The notes under the pieces were generated by a model that was not told the DNA's origin, made no database searches, and saw only the letters and a program-made list of their open reading frames with translations. The translations under genes were made by a program, and so were the position numbers. From NCBI RefSeq assembly GCF_022271405.1, contig NZ_JAJNAL010000003.1:62001-126000 (forward strand): DNA of 64,000 nucleotides, read 5' to 3'. Each line of letters opens with the position of its first letter. Within the stretch, counting starts at the first letter, position 1. The stretch is from Rhodopseudomonas infernalis (GTDB lineage Bacteria > Pseudomonadota > Alphaproteobacteria > Rhizobiales > Xanthobacteraceae). Positions 52,272 to 61,870 of the stretch are shown in pieces.

Positions 52272-54047
52272 TCAGGCTGCGCCGCGGGTCAGGTTCAGCA
52301 CCTTGGCGCGGTGCGCCACGGCCTGTTTGGCGGCTGCGGTGTGGGTGAACATCGCGAGCTCGGTCTCGTCGCCGTCCGACACCGGCGTCAGCGCTGCATC
52401 CATGTAGTCGTAGCGCTTGGGATCGCGCGCGACCCGGTAGGCGACCTTGCCGAGGCCCCACGCCGTCGACAGGATCACGCCCGTCTTGTGCGCCAGTTCG
52501 ATCGCCAGCCGCGGCCAGAACAGCAGCGTATTTTCGCGCGGCAAGCCCGACCGCCGCTCGGAGGGATGCCGCAACCGGAACACGCCGCTCTGCAGCGGGT
52601 GAACGTTCTCGAGCGAGACCGCCAGCGAGAAGGTCAGCAGCAGCTTCACCATGCTGTCCATCTTGATGCCGGTCCTGCCGGCGCGGCGCAGCAGGGTTTC
52701 GATGTGGGCCGGTTCGTAATAGTGCCGCCAGGCCTGCTGATAGATATCTTCCCACTGCTGCTGCGACATTTTCGGGTGCGCGGTGCAGACGTGTTCGATG
52801 TCGTATTTGTTGAGGTCGGGATCCATCGCGATCCCGGCCTTCCACAGCTTCTGATGATCTTCCGACCCTGGGAGCGGCGTCAGGCAGAAGAACTCCAGGA
52901 TGTCGATCGGAAGCTCGCGCTTGATGATGTCGAGATCGGTGAGAATGCTTTCGGGCGTATCGGCCGGAAAGCCGAGGATGTAGCCCGCCAGCGTGATGAT
53001 GCCCTGCGCCTTCCAGGCCAGCAGCATTGCGCGATATTCGGTGATCTTGTTCTGCCGCTTGTTGGCGGCGAGCAGCGTCTCGGGATTGATACTCTCGAGG
53101 CCGAGAAACACGCGGGTGACGCCTGCGCGCTTCGCCTTCTCGATGAAGTTCGGGATCTTGTGACACAGCGTATCGACCTGGATCAGCAAGCCCAGCGGGA
53201 TGCCCTGCTCTTCCTTCAACCAGATCAGCCGATCGAGGATCGCCTCCCAATCCTTGTTACGCGCGAAGTTGTCGTCGGTGATGAAGAACTTCGAAACGCC
53301 CTGCTTCCAGTTGGCGCGCACCAGCGCCTCGACATCGTCGGGCGAGCGATAGCGCGACTTGCGGCCCTGGACGTTGATGATGGTGCAGAACGAGCACTGA
53401 TACGGGCAACCGCGGCCGGCATCGAAGGAGGTCGACAGACCGAGTGTGCGCTTCACGTTGGCGAGCGGCAGATATGGCACCGGCGTGCCTTCGATGCCGG
53501 GGAGATCGTCCAGATAGTTGTACAGCGGCTTCAGGTCCCCCTCGGCCGCGTCGCGCAGCAGCGTATCGATCCGGCCTTCCGCTTCGCCGGCGAAGATCGA
53601 TACACCGAGGTCGCGGCAGGCATCGAGATCGACCGCCTTGCCGTCGAGCATCGACAGACAGCCCGAGACGTGAAAGCCACCGATCGCGACCGGGATGCCG
53701 GCCTGGCGGAACGGCCGGGCGATGTCGAGCGCGCGGGGATACTGGTTCGACTGCACGCCGATCAGTCCGACCAGGCCGAAATTGCCGTTCGCCGCGAACC
53801 TCTTCAGCAGCTTTGGAATGTCGATCCGGGTGTTGAACTCGTCCATCGCCTCGATGTCGATCTCGACATCCGGGCCGAGCACCTTCCGGGCGGCGCTTTC
53901 CTGCGCGATGCCATACACACTGGCCAGCGAGTTCGACGGGATGGTGGCGCGCCACCAGCGGATCACATAGCCGTCGTCGCCGTAGTGCGAAGGTTTGATC
54001 AGTAACAGCTGGAAGCGACGCTTCGGGCGGTCCTCGACTATCGACAC
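52272..54047 (-). CDS. B12-binding-domain radical SAM protein
   Basis: 591 residues. The N-terminal 170 form a cobalamin-binding-like domain (QLLLIKPSHYGDDGYVIRWWR, then NFGLVGLIGVQSNQYPRALDIARPF). The radical SAM domain follows with the cluster motif CPYQCSFC (Cys-x3-Cys-x2-Cys) and ITDDNFARNKDWEAIL. A C-terminal region of 200 residues is specific to the subfamily. Class B radical SAM enzymes often methylate or rearrange unreactive carbons. The substrate is not known; it is not the usual length of the hopanoid C-2 methylase. Stands alone. Confidence 0.85.
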   Translation of the reverse strand: MSIVEDRPKRRFQLLLIKPSHYGDDGYVIRWWRATIPSNSLASVYGIAQESAARKVLGPDVEIDIEAMDEFNTRIDIPKLLKRFAANGNFGLVGLIGVQSNQYPRALDIARPFRQAGIPVAIGGFHVSGCLSMLDGKAVDLDACRDLGVSIFAGEAEGRIDTLLRDAAEGDLKPLYNYLDDLPGIEGTPVPYLPLANVKRTLGLSTSFDAGRGCPYQCSFCTIINVQGRKSRYRSPDDVEALVRANWKQGVSKFFITDDNFARNKDWEAILDRLIWLKEEQGIPLGLLIQVDTLCHKIPNFIEKAKRAGVTRVFLGLESINPETLLAANKRQNKITEYRAMLLAWKAQGIITLAGYILGFPADTPESILTDLDIIKRELPIDILEFFCLTPLPGSEDHQKLWKAGIAMDPDLNKYDIEHVCTAHPKMSQQQWEDIYQQAWRHYYEPAHIETLLRRAGRTGIKMDSMVKLLLTFSLAVSLENVHPLQSGVFRLRHPSERRSGLPRENTLLFWPRLAIELAHKTGVILSTAWGLGKVAYRVARDPKRYDYMDAALTPVSDGDETELAMFTHTAAAKQAVAHRAKVLNLTRGAA

Positions 54048-54156
54048 CAGCCATCCCCCTGCAATCGACGTGATGAAACGAAGTCTGATCGGACGGCGTC
54101 GTTAACTAATTCAGCGGTGATGCTGCCGGGAATGAGGCGCCACCGCAAGCGCAAAC

Positions 54157-54176
54157 GGCCCGCAGAGGCGCGGGCC
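54157..54176 (-). terminator. Hairpin after the gpx-DUF3297 operon
   Basis: GGCCCGC / GCGGGCC stem with a 6-base loop. In the minus direction it is followed by GTTTGC. It lies about 130 bp beyond the DUF3297 stop. Confidence 0.5.
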
Positions 54177-54304
54177 TGCTATCCGCAGCCTCAACGTTGC
54201 GGAAATGCCGCAATTTCGCGGCCAAAACAGATCAAAACTGTCGTTACGATGTCACCAAGGCGCAATCAGTAACAAAACTCATCAGCGCGGGCGTGGTGGT
54301 GGCC

Positions 54305-54562
54305 TCAGCTGCGCGGCTTGATGAAGGGCTCGACGGGGCCATGGACCTTGATGGCAAGCTGGTTGCCGAAGCGATCCTTGGCGGTGCCGGCGGCGACGCG
54401 GATCCAGCCCTCGCTGACGCAATATTCGATGACGTTGGTCTTCTCCTGGCCCTTGAAACGGATGCCGACGTCGAGCGCGAGCACCGCTTCGTTGTAGTAG
54501 GGGCTGGATTCCTCGACCGAGAGGCGATCGGGCAGTTCGATGTTCTGAGTCTGGTCGGTCAT
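54305..54562 (-). CDS. DUF3297 family protein
   Basis: 85 residues from ATG 54562, overlapping the gpx stop (ATGA). LPDRLSVEESSPYYNEAVLALDVGIRFKG and VIEYCVSEGWIRVAAGTAKDRFGNQLAIKV match the DUF3297 pattern. GTVEP-like PVEPF is near the end. Small soluble protein of unknown function. Translational coupling to glutathione peroxidase suggests a link to oxidative stress. Confidence 0.82.
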   Translation of the reverse strand: MTDQTQNIELPDRLSVEESSPYYNEAVLALDVGIRFKGQEKTNVIEYCVSEGWIRVAAGTAKDRFGNQLAIKVHGPVEPFIKPRS

Positions 54563-55035
54563 AGCAACGTCTCGATTTCTTTGCCGAGCGATTCCGGCGT
54601 TGTGGTCGGCGCGTGACGCGATACCACACGGCCGCTCCGGTCGACCACAAATTTGGTGAAATTCCACTTGATCCCGGAGCCGAGCAGGCCGCCCTTCTCG
54701 CCCTTCAGGAATTTGTACAGCGGATGCGCCTGCGCGCCGTTGACGTCGATCTTGGCGAACATCGGGAAGCTGACGCCGTAATTGCGCGAACAGAACTGCG
54801 CGATCTGTGCCTCATCGCCCGGCTCCTGGGCGCCGAACTGATTGCAGGGAAAGCCGAGCACGGAGAAGCCGCGCGCCCCGTAGCGCTGCTGCAGAGCCTC
54901 GAGGCCCTTGTATTGCGGGGTGAAGCCGCAGGCGCTGGCTGTGTTGACGATCAGCAGAACCTGCCCTTCGAACTGTTTCAGCGAGATCTCTTCGCCGGCC
55001 AGCGTCTTTGCGGAAAAATCGTAGAGCGATGTCAT
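54559..55035 (-). CDS. Glutathione peroxidase family protein
   Basis: 158 residues from ATG 55035. NTASACGFTPQYKGLEAL carries the peroxidatic Cys36, GFPCNQFGAQEPG carries the Gln and a second Cys, and WNFTKFVVDRSG carries the Trp/Asn of the catalytic tetrad. Bacterial members of this type usually use thioredoxin. Located between the amidase (22-bp gap) and DUF3297. Confidence 0.92.
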   Translation of the reverse strand: MTSLYDFSAKTLAGEEISLKQFEGQVLLIVNTASACGFTPQYKGLEALQQRYGARGFSVLGFPCNQFGAQEPGDEAQIAQFCSRNYGVSFPMFAKIDVNGAQAHPLYKFLKGEKGGLLGSGIKWNFTKFVVDRSGRVVSRHAPTTTPESLGKEIETLL

Positions 55036-55057
55036 CGCCTGGCGTCCTGTTACGTGT

Positions 55058-56455
55058 TCACTGCACCGGATCGATCGGCGAAGGCGGCGTGCCGCCGGCC
55101 TCGATCGCTTCACCGGCGAGCAGGCACAAATCCTCGCGATAGCGCCCGGCCACGAGCTGCACGCCGACCGGCACGCGCCCGACCAGGCCGGTCGACACCG
55201 TCAACCCGGGCAGTCCGACGAACGGGATGCCGACCTGCGGCATCTGCGCCGCCCAGACGCGCTTGAACGAGGCGTCGTCCTTGAGGTCGAGCCGCTGCGG
55301 GAACGGCAGTTCGCCCGATACCGGCATCAGCAGCACCGCGTAGCGCTGGAAGAACATCTCCCAGCCGCGCGTCAGCGTCGCGCGGCGGACCAGCAGCCGC
55401 GACAGCGTCGTCGCGTCGGTGATCTCGCGCGCGCGATTGCCGTTGAGGCAGGCGAGCGCACCCTCGTCGCCTTCGCGCTCGGCGGCATCGAGCATGCCCC
55501 GGTAGCCGTCGCCGAGCCAAAACTGCGCCTGCAGCTCGGCCGCCTCGCGCAGCGGCGGCGTGGCGTCGATCTGTTCGACCGCCCAGCCTGCGGCCTCGAG
55601 ACGGCGTCCAGCGTCGATCACCGCCTCGCGGACTTCCGGTACGACCGCCAGATCGTCCGGCGCGACGCACAGCGCTGCACGCTTCTCGCGCGGCGGCCCC
55701 TGCAGCGGCGCCGGCACCCACCATGGGTCGCGCGCATCGGGCTGCGACAGGACCGCGAGCGCAAGCCGCAGGTCGGCGATGGTCCGCGCCAGCGGCCCGG
55801 AGACGGCGCTGATCTGCGGACAGATCGCGCGCTCCGGCGACGACGCGTTGTAGGCGGCGATACGGCCGAGCGTCGGCCGCAGGCCGTGGACGCCGCAGGC
55901 ATAAGCCGGATAGCGCACCGAACCGGCGATATCGGTGCCGTGCGCGATGTGGCCGATGCCCGCTGTCAGTGCGGCGGCGGCTCCGCCCGACGAGCCGCCA
56001 GGCGTGATCGACGGATCGCGCGGGTTGAGGGTTTCGCCGTGCAGCTTGTTGGCAGTGAACCAGCGGTAGGAGAAGGCGGGCGTGTTGGTCCGGCCGACGA
56101 TCACCGCGCCGGCCTTCAGCAGATTGTCGACCACCGGGTTGTTCGAGGCCGCGATCAGGTCGCGCTGCAGCGTTACGCCGTTCGTGGTGGCGAAGCCTTG
56201 CTGATCGACGTTGACCTTGACGGTGACCGGCACGCCGGCCAGCGGCCCGACATCGTCGCCGCGCTTGAACGCCGCGTCCACCGCATCGGCGCGTGCCCGC
56301 GACTCGTCGGGGCGGTGATCGATCACGGCGTTGATGGCGGGATTGACGGCGTCGAGCCGATCCAGCGCCGCCTGGGTCGCTTCGCGGGCGGAGAGCTTGC
56401 GGGCGCCGATCAGCGCGGCCAGTTCGGTAGCGGACAGTCGCCAGATCTCTTGCAT
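55058..56455 (-). CDS. Amidase (amidase-signature family)
   Basis: 465 residues from ATG 56455, with GGGGGGATC just before it. Catalytic Lys in GVPVTVKVNVD, the Ser-cis-Ser region TPGGSSGGAAAALTAGIGHI and the nucleophile Ser in GTDIAGSVRYPA are complete. Related to GatA-like and aryl-acylamidases, but it lies away from gatBC, so is a hydrolase of small amides rather than the transamidation subunit. First gene of an operon with gpx and DUF3297. Confidence 0.9.
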   Translation of the reverse strand: MQEIWRLSATELAALIGARKLSAREATQAALDRLDAVNPAINAVIDHRPDESRARADAVDAAFKRGDDVGPLAGVPVTVKVNVDQQGFATTNGVTLQRDLIAASNNPVVDNLLKAGAVIVGRTNTPAFSYRWFTANKLHGETLNPRDPSITPGGSSGGAAAALTAGIGHIAHGTDIAGSVRYPAYACGVHGLRPTLGRIAAYNASSPERAICPQISAVSGPLARTIADLRLALAVLSQPDARDPWWVPAPLQGPPREKRAALCVAPDDLAVVPEVREAVIDAGRRLEAAGWAVEQIDATPPLREAAELQAQFWLGDGYRGMLDAAEREGDEGALACLNGNRAREITDATTLSRLLVRRATLTRGWEMFFQRYAVLLMPVSGELPFPQRLDLKDDASFKRVWAAQMPQVGIPFVGLPGLTVSTGLVGRVPVGVQLVAGRYREDLCLLAGEAIEAGGTPPSPIDPVQ

Positions 56456-56525
56456 GATCCCCCCGATTGACAATGACGTGATAATGCGAGCCTCGGCCCG
56501 GCGCCACCGTCAAATCGGGGACCCG

Positions 56526-56783
56526 TCAATGCCGATTCCGCGGCAGCACCGGCATATCGACCAGAGCTTCGCTGAAGGGAAAATCAAGCACGACCTGGCC
56601 CTCCTCGTCGGTGACTTCGAGGCTGGCGCGGATCAGGTCGACCTGCGCCGCTTCAGTCTTGATGATCTCCCTGATGGTGGCGCGCGCCACCTCCCAGGCG
56701 TGATCCGCGTCCCGCAGGTGTTCGCCTTCGGGATCGGGAATCAGCTCTGCGCCGATCCGAGTGTTGAAATAATACCTTGGCAT
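56526..56783 (-). CDS. DUF6894-like small protein
   Basis: 85 residues beginning MPRYYFNTRIGAELIPDPEGEHLRDADHAWEVA, the typical pattern of the DUF6894 family that is abundant in Bradyrhizobiaceae (strand, acidic turn, helix). Soluble. Function unknown. Lies divergent from the prolyl aminopeptidase. Confidence 0.75.
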   Translation of the reverse strand: MPRYYFNTRIGAELIPDPEGEHLRDADHAWEVARATIREIIKTEAAQVDLIRASLEVTDEEGQVVLDFPFSEALVDMPVLPRNRH

Positions 56784-56919
56784 CCAGCTTTCCGTTTTTC
56801 CTGGCGTCAAAAGTGAGGTCGCGCCCGGCGATCCGCAACCCTGTCCCCCGCATGGCCCCTTCCCGCGTCGCCGGCTTGCCATGCTCGCGTTCCGCCGCAT
56901 TTGGCTGTAACCAAACGCC

Positions 56920-57936
56920 ATGGCACCCGAAGCAGAACGCGAGATCCGTCTCGGCCACACCAGCGCGGCGGCGCCGCTTACCTCGCAGATGCTGGACGTC
57001 GGCGACGGTCATACAATCTATGTCGAGACCAGCGGCAACCCCAACGGTGTCGCGGCGGTGTATCTGCACGGCGGGCCCGGCAGCGGCTGTCAGCCGGATC
57101 ATCGCCGGCTGTTCGATGCGAAACGCTTTCACGCCGTGTTGTTCGATCAGCGCGGTGCCGGCCGCAGCGGGCCGAAGGGCGGCCGCGAGGCGAACACGTT
57201 GCCGCACCTGATCGCCGACATGGAGGCGATCCGCAGCACGCTCGGCATCGCGCGCTGGCTGGTGGTCGGCGGCTCATGGGGGGCGACGCTGGCGCTGGCC
57301 TATGCGCAGGCGCATCCGGACCGCGTCAGCGGCATCGTGCTGCGCGCGACGTTCCTCGGCACGCGCGCCGAGCTCGAAGCCGCCTTCCTGGAAACGCTGC
57401 CGAGATTCTATCCCGACCTCCACGCCGACTTTCTGTCGCTGCTGCCCGAGGACGAACGCGCCGCGCCTCTCGATGCGTATTGGCGGCGCATCCTCGATCC
57501 CGATCCTGCGGTGCACGGCCCCGCCGCGCGCGCCTGGGGCGAAACCGAGTCGATCCTGTCGCAGATCGCGCCGAAGCGGACGCGGCTCGACCCACACAAG
57601 GCCGGCGATACACGGCCGATGCCGACGACGCCTTTCATGGAAGCGCACTACTTCGTCAATGACTGCTTCATGCGGCCGGATCAGCTGATGGCCGACGCGG
57701 ACAAACTCGCCGGCATTCCGGGCATCATCGTGCAGGGCCGCTACGACCTGCTGTGCCCTCCCGCGACCGCACATCGGCTGAGCGCAGCCTGGCCCGGCAC
57801 CGAGGTGCGCACCGTCGATGCCGCCGGTCATCTGCTATACGACCCGGGCATCCGCGACGCCGTGATCGCGGCGATCAACGACGTCGCGGACCGTAGCACT
57901 GGTTCCGGCTCGCGCAGCGGCCCATCATCGCATTGA
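56920..57936 (+). CDS. pip: Proline iminopeptidase (prolyl aminopeptidase)
   Basis: 338 residues, alpha/beta-hydrolase. Oxyanion region YLHGGPGSGC, DQRGAGRSGP, nucleophile GGSWGATLAL, then the Asp in QGRYDLLCPP and His in DAAGHLLYDPG. The HGGPG and DQRGxGxS motifs are diagnostic for family S33. Releases N-terminal proline from peptides. The tail of about 15 residues (STGSGSRSGPSSH) is extra. Confidence 0.92.
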   Translation: MAPEAEREIRLGHTSAAAPLTSQMLDVGDGHTIYVETSGNPNGVAAVYLHGGPGSGCQPDHRRLFDAKRFHAVLFDQRGAGRSGPKGGREANTLPHLIADMEAIRSTLGIARWLVVGGSWGATLALAYAQAHPDRVSGIVLRATFLGTRAELEAAFLETLPRFYPDLHADFLSLLPEDERAAPLDAYWRRILDPDPAVHGPAARAWGETESILSQIAPKRTRLDPHKAGDTRPMPTTPFMEAHYFVNDCFMRPDQLMADADKLAGIPGIIVQGRYDLLCPPATAHRLSAAWPGTEVRTVDAAGHLLYDPGIRDAVIAAINDVADRSTGSGSRSGPSSH

Positions 57937-57957
57937 AGGCAGGACAAGGATCGCTGG

Positions 57958-58625
57958 ATGCCGCTCGTCGCCAAGGGAATGCTGCTGACGTCGATGGACA
58001 TCGATGCCGCCGACGAGGCCGATTTCAACCGCTGGTACGACCGCGAACACCTCGCCGAGCGCGTTGCGATCGATGGCTTCCTGGAAGCGCGGCGCTACAT
58101 CGCGGTGGATGCGGCGCCGAAATATCTCGCCTTGTACGCGACGCGTAGCTTCGATGTGCTGAGCAGCCCGCTTATCGAGTGGCACTTGCCAACCAGACCG
58201 AGTGGTCGAACCGCAATATCGCAAAGTTCAAAAACATGATCCGCGGTGTCGCACGGGTCACCGAAAGCCATGGTCAGGGCCGCGGCGCAGTGATCGGACT
58301 GGCGCGGCTGCGGCCTCGTGCCGGCAACGAGGCCGCGCTACGCGCCACGATCCTTGCCCCGCGCGACCTGCTGTCGCGAGACGGCCTGATCGCGATGCAT
58401 CTGCTGGAGAACGATCCGACCTTGTCGCGGCCCCTGACCGACCCGCCGGGCGTCACTAGCCCGGGGGCCTCAGACTGGTTCGTGGTGGTCGAGGGCACCG
58501 ACGAGGCCGCCGTCAAGACTGCGATGGCCGAACGGTTCGACAGCACCATTGGGCCGGAGCTGATTTCGGCGGGCGTGTACAAATTGCTGTGGGACCTTGC
58601 CCGGAGCGACCTTGCAGCGTCGTAA
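57958..58625 (+). pseudogene. EthD/dabb-like protein gene, frameshifted
   Basis: The first frame reads MPLVAKGMLLTSMDIDAADEADFNRWYDREHLAERVAI to about 58170, then is lost. Restoring one G (CCGCTTATC to CCGGCTTATC) continues the frame as SSPAYRVALANQTEWSNRNIAKFKNM and on to a stop at 58623. Total 668 bp, one base short of 223 codons. The NRWYDREH-type motif is common in dimeric alpha-beta-barrel proteins. The gene is either dead or carries a sequencing error. Confidence 0.75.
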
Positions 58626-58856
58626 GAACGCAGCTTCCGGCGAATTGCCCGATCGGCAGGCAATCGTTCGGCCGGACTTTCATCCGGCCATCACAGCTTT
58701 GCGATAGCTCCTCATTCGGAACCCTTTGGCGGTTTGCGCGTCAACAAGCTTGGCAATGTCCGTCCGCACCCTATCGGGATGGATGTGTTGACAAGTTTCC
58801 GCTCTCGGACGGAAATGCAGGCGAGGCTTCCTCGCACCGAATGACAGACACAGAAC

Positions 58857-61709
58857 ATGAATCCCGTCAAAGCGCTCGAACAACACGGCCAGGCTATCTG
58901 GCTGGACTTCCTGGCCCGCGGCTTCATTGCCAAGGGCGATCTGAAAAGACTGATCGACGAAGACGGTGTGAAGGGCGTGACGTCCAATCCCTCGATCTTC
59001 GAAAAGGCGATCGGCTCGTCGGACGAATATGACGGCGCGATCGGCGCCGCGCTGAAGCAGGGCGATCGCTCGGTCGGCGAATTGTATGAAGGCATCGCGG
59101 TCGAAGACATTCAGCACGCCGCCGATGTGCTGCGCCCGACTTACGACCGGCTCGAAGGCCGCGACGGCTTCGTCAGCCTGGAAGTGTCGCCCTATCTGGC
59201 GCTCGACACCAAGGCCACCATCGTCGAAGCCGAGCGGCTGTGGGCCGCGGTCAAGCGCGAAAACCTGATGATCAAGGTGCCGGCGACCCGCCAGGGTCTC
59301 GCCGCCATCAAGCATCTCATTTCGAAGGGCATCAGCGTCAACATCACGCTGCTGTTCTCGCAGCAGGTTTACCGCCAGGTCGCGGAAGCCTATCTGTCCG
59401 GCCTGGAAACGCTGATTGCCAATGGCGGCGATCCGGCGCGGGTCGGCAGCGTCGCGAGTTTCTTCGTCAGCCGCATCGACAGCGCAGTCGACAAACAGCT
59501 CGACGACAAGATCGCGCAGGCCAACGATCCGGAAGAAAAGGCGCGGCTCGAAAAGCTCAAGGGCAAGATCGCGATCGCCAACGCCAAGCTTGCGTATCAG
59601 GACTACAAGCAGATGTTTTCCGGCGATCGCTGGGCCAAGCTGGAAGTTTGCGGGGCCAAGCCGCAGCGACTGCTGTGGGCTTCGACCGGCACCAAGAACA
59701 AGGCCTACAGCGACGTTCTCTACATCGAAGAACTGATTGGCCCCAACACGGTCAATACCGTGCCGCCGGCCACGCTCGACGCCTTCCGCGATCACGGCAA
59801 GCCGCGCGATAGCCTGGAAGAGGATGTCGATGAAGCAGCCGCGGTTCTGAAGGATCTCGAGAACGCCGGCATTTCGCTGCAGAAGATCACCGAAACGCTG
59901 GTCACCGAAGGCCTGCAGCTATTCTCCGATTCGTTCGACAAGCTGCTCGGCGCGGTCGCGTTCAAGCGCAACACGGTGCTGGCCGGCGAGGTCGGCACCC
60001 AGAACATCGCCCTGCCCGCCGATCTGGAGAAATCCTACAAGGCGCAGGCCGACGAGTGGCGCAAGACCGGCAAGATCCGTCAGCTCTGGGATCACGACAA
60101 ATCGGTGTGGACCGGCGGCGACGAAGACAAGTGGCTCGGCTGGCTGAACGCCGCCGAGGCGGAGGCCGGCAAGCTCGCCGACTACGCCGACTTCGCCAAG
60201 TGGGTGAAGGCCCGCGGCTTCACCGACGCGGTCGTGCTCGGCATGGGCGGCTCGAGCCTCGGTCCCGAAGTGCTCGCGCAGACCTTCCCGCAGCAGAGCG
60301 GCTTCCCGAAGCTGCACGTGCTGGACTCGACCGATCCGGCGCAGGTGCGCGCGCTGGAGGCCGGCGTGTCGCTGGGCACCACGCTATTCATCGTCTCATC
60401 GAAGTCGGGCGGCACCACCGAGCCCAACGTGATGAAGGACTACTTCCTGTCGCGCGTCGGTGAGACCGTCGGGGCCGATAAAGCCGGCCAGCACTTCGTC
60501 GCCGTCACCGATCCGGGCTCGTCGATGGAGAAGGTCGCGACCGAACAGAAATTCGCCCGCATCTTCCACGGCGACCCGACCATCGGTGGCCGCTACTCGG
60601 TGCTGTCGCCGTTCGGCATGGTGCCGGCCGCAGCGGCCGGGATCGACCTCGCCAAGCTGCTCGAACTGACGCTGACGATGGTGCGGTCCTGCGGGCCGGA
60701 CGTGCCGCCCAGCGAGAACCCGGGCGTCCAGCTCGGCCTCGCCATGGGCTGCGCCGGCCTCGCCGGTCGCGACAAGGTCACGATCAATTCGTCCAAATCG
60801 ATCGCCGACTTCGGCGCTTGGGCCGAGCAGCTGATCGCCGAGTCGACCGGCAAGGATGGCAAGGGACTGATCCCGATCGACGGCGAGCCGCTGGCGGAGC
60901 CGTCCACCTACGGCAACGACCGGGTGTTCGTCGATCTGCGCGTCGAGGGCGAGACTGACGCCGCGCACGACACCAAGCTCAAGGCACTGGAAGCGGCCGG
61001 GCATCCGGTGGTGCGGATCGTGCTGAAATCGCCGGTCCATATCGGTCAGGAGTTCTTCCACTTCGAACTCGCTACAGCGGTGGCGGGCGCGATTTTGGGG
61101 ATCAATCCGTTCAATCAACCGGACGTCGAGTCTGCCAAGATCAAGACCCGCGAATTGACCGCGGCGTTCGAAACATCCGGCGAGCTACCGGCGGAGAAGC
61201 CCGCGATGTCGACAGCCGATGTCGATCTCTACACCAGCGAGTCGAACGCGGCGGCACTCCGCGAAGCCGGCGCCAACGGCACGCTCGACTCCTGGATCAA
61301 GGCGCATCTGTCGCGTGCCAAGGCCGGCGACTACGTCGCCCTGCTGGCCTACATCGCGCGCAATGCCGAACATATCGATACGCTGCAGGGCATGCGGCTC
61401 GCCATCCGCGATCGCCGCCATGTGGCGACCTGCTCCGAATTCGGCCCGCGCTTCCTGCACTCCACCGGACAGGCCTACAAAGGCGGACCGGACAGCGGCG
61501 TCTTCCTGCAGATCACCGCGGACGATGCCCAGGACCTGCCGGTACCGGGCCAGAAGGCCAGCTTCGGCGTGATCAAGGCGGCGCAGGCGCGCGGCGATTT
61601 CGACGTGCTGACCGAACGCGGCCGTCGTGCCCTGCGGGTTCACCTCAAGGGTGATCTCGAAGGCGGACTGAAGGCCCTCGACGCCGCGGTCCGCGCGGCG
61701 CTGAACTGA
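58857..61709 (+). CDS. tal-pgi: Bifunctional transaldolase/glucose-6-phosphate isomerase
   Basis: 950 residues. Transaldolase domain about residues 1-370: [12 protein letters not shown], catalytic Lys140 in [10 protein letters not shown], and [11 protein letters not shown]. Glucose-6-phosphate isomerase domain about residues 385-930: [25 protein letters not shown] and [12 protein letters not shown]. The fusion links the non-oxidative pentose phosphate branch to glycolysis/gluconeogenesis. It is followed by gnd and zwf in the same direction. Such fusions are known in some alphaproteobacteria. Confidence 0.95.
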   Translation: MNPVKALEQHGQAIWLDFLARGFIAKGDLKRLIDEDGVKGVTSNPSIFEKAIGSSDEYDGAIGAALKQGDRSVGELYEGIAVEDIQHAADVLRPTYDRLEGRDGFVSLEVSPYLALDTKATIVEAERLWAAVKRENLMIKVPATRQGLAAIKHLISKGISVNITLLFSQQVYRQVAEAYLSGLETLIANGGDPARVGSVASFFVSRIDSAVDKQLDDKIAQANDPEEKARLEKLKGKIAIANAKLAYQDYKQMFSGDRWAKLEVCGAKPQRLLWASTGTKNKAYSDVLYIEELIGPNTVNTVPPATLDAFRDHGKPRDSLEEDVDEAAAVLKDLENAGISLQKITETLVTEGLQLFSDSFDKLLGAVAFKRNTVLAGEVGTQNIALPADLEKSYKAQADEWRKTGKIRQLWDHDKSVWTGGDEDKWLGWLNAAEAEAGKLADYADFAKWVKARGFTDAVVLGMGGSSLGPEVLAQTFPQQSGFPKLHVLDSTDPAQVRALEAGVSLGTTLFIVSSKSGGTTEPNVMKDYFLSRVGETVGADKAGQHFVAVTDPGSSMEKVATEQKFARIFHGDPTIGGRYSVLSPFGMVPAAAAGIDLAKLLELTLTMVRSCGPDVPPSENPGVQLGLAMGCAGLAGRDKVTINSSKSIADFGAWAEQLIAESTGKDGKGLIPIDGEPLAEPSTYGNDRVFVDLRVEGETDAAHDTKLKALEAAGHPVVRIVLKSPVHIGQEFFHFELATAVAGAILGINPFNQPDVESAKIKTRELTAAFETSGELPAEKPAMSTADVDLYTSESNAAALREAGANGTLDSWIKAHLSRAKAGDYVALLAYIARNAEHIDTLQGMRLAIRDRRHVATCSEFGPRFLHSTGQAYKGGPDSGVFLQITADDAQDLPVPGQKASFGVIKAAQARGDFDVLTERGRRALRVHLKGDLEGGLKALDAAVRAALN

Positions 61710-61720
61710 TAGCAAAGGCC

Positions 61721-61801
61721 CGTCATTGCGAGCGAAGCGAAGCAATCCAAACCACACGTTCTGAGCTGGATTGCTTCGTCGCTTCGCTTCTCGCAACGAC
61801 G
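61721..61801. repeat. Intergenic palindrome, GAAGCAATCCA type
   Basis: CGTCATTGCGAGCGAAGCGAAGCAATCC and GGATTGCTTCGTCGCTTCGC, a hairpin of about 80 bases between tal-pgi and gnd. Same family as 48486-48569. It might act as a transcript stabiliser or attenuator inside this cluster. Confidence 0.8.
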
Positions 61802-61870
61802 ACAACTTTTGCAGAGCGACAACGAGGCTGCGCAATCAAGCGCAGCCCGAGGACAGCTGGAGACTTCGGC

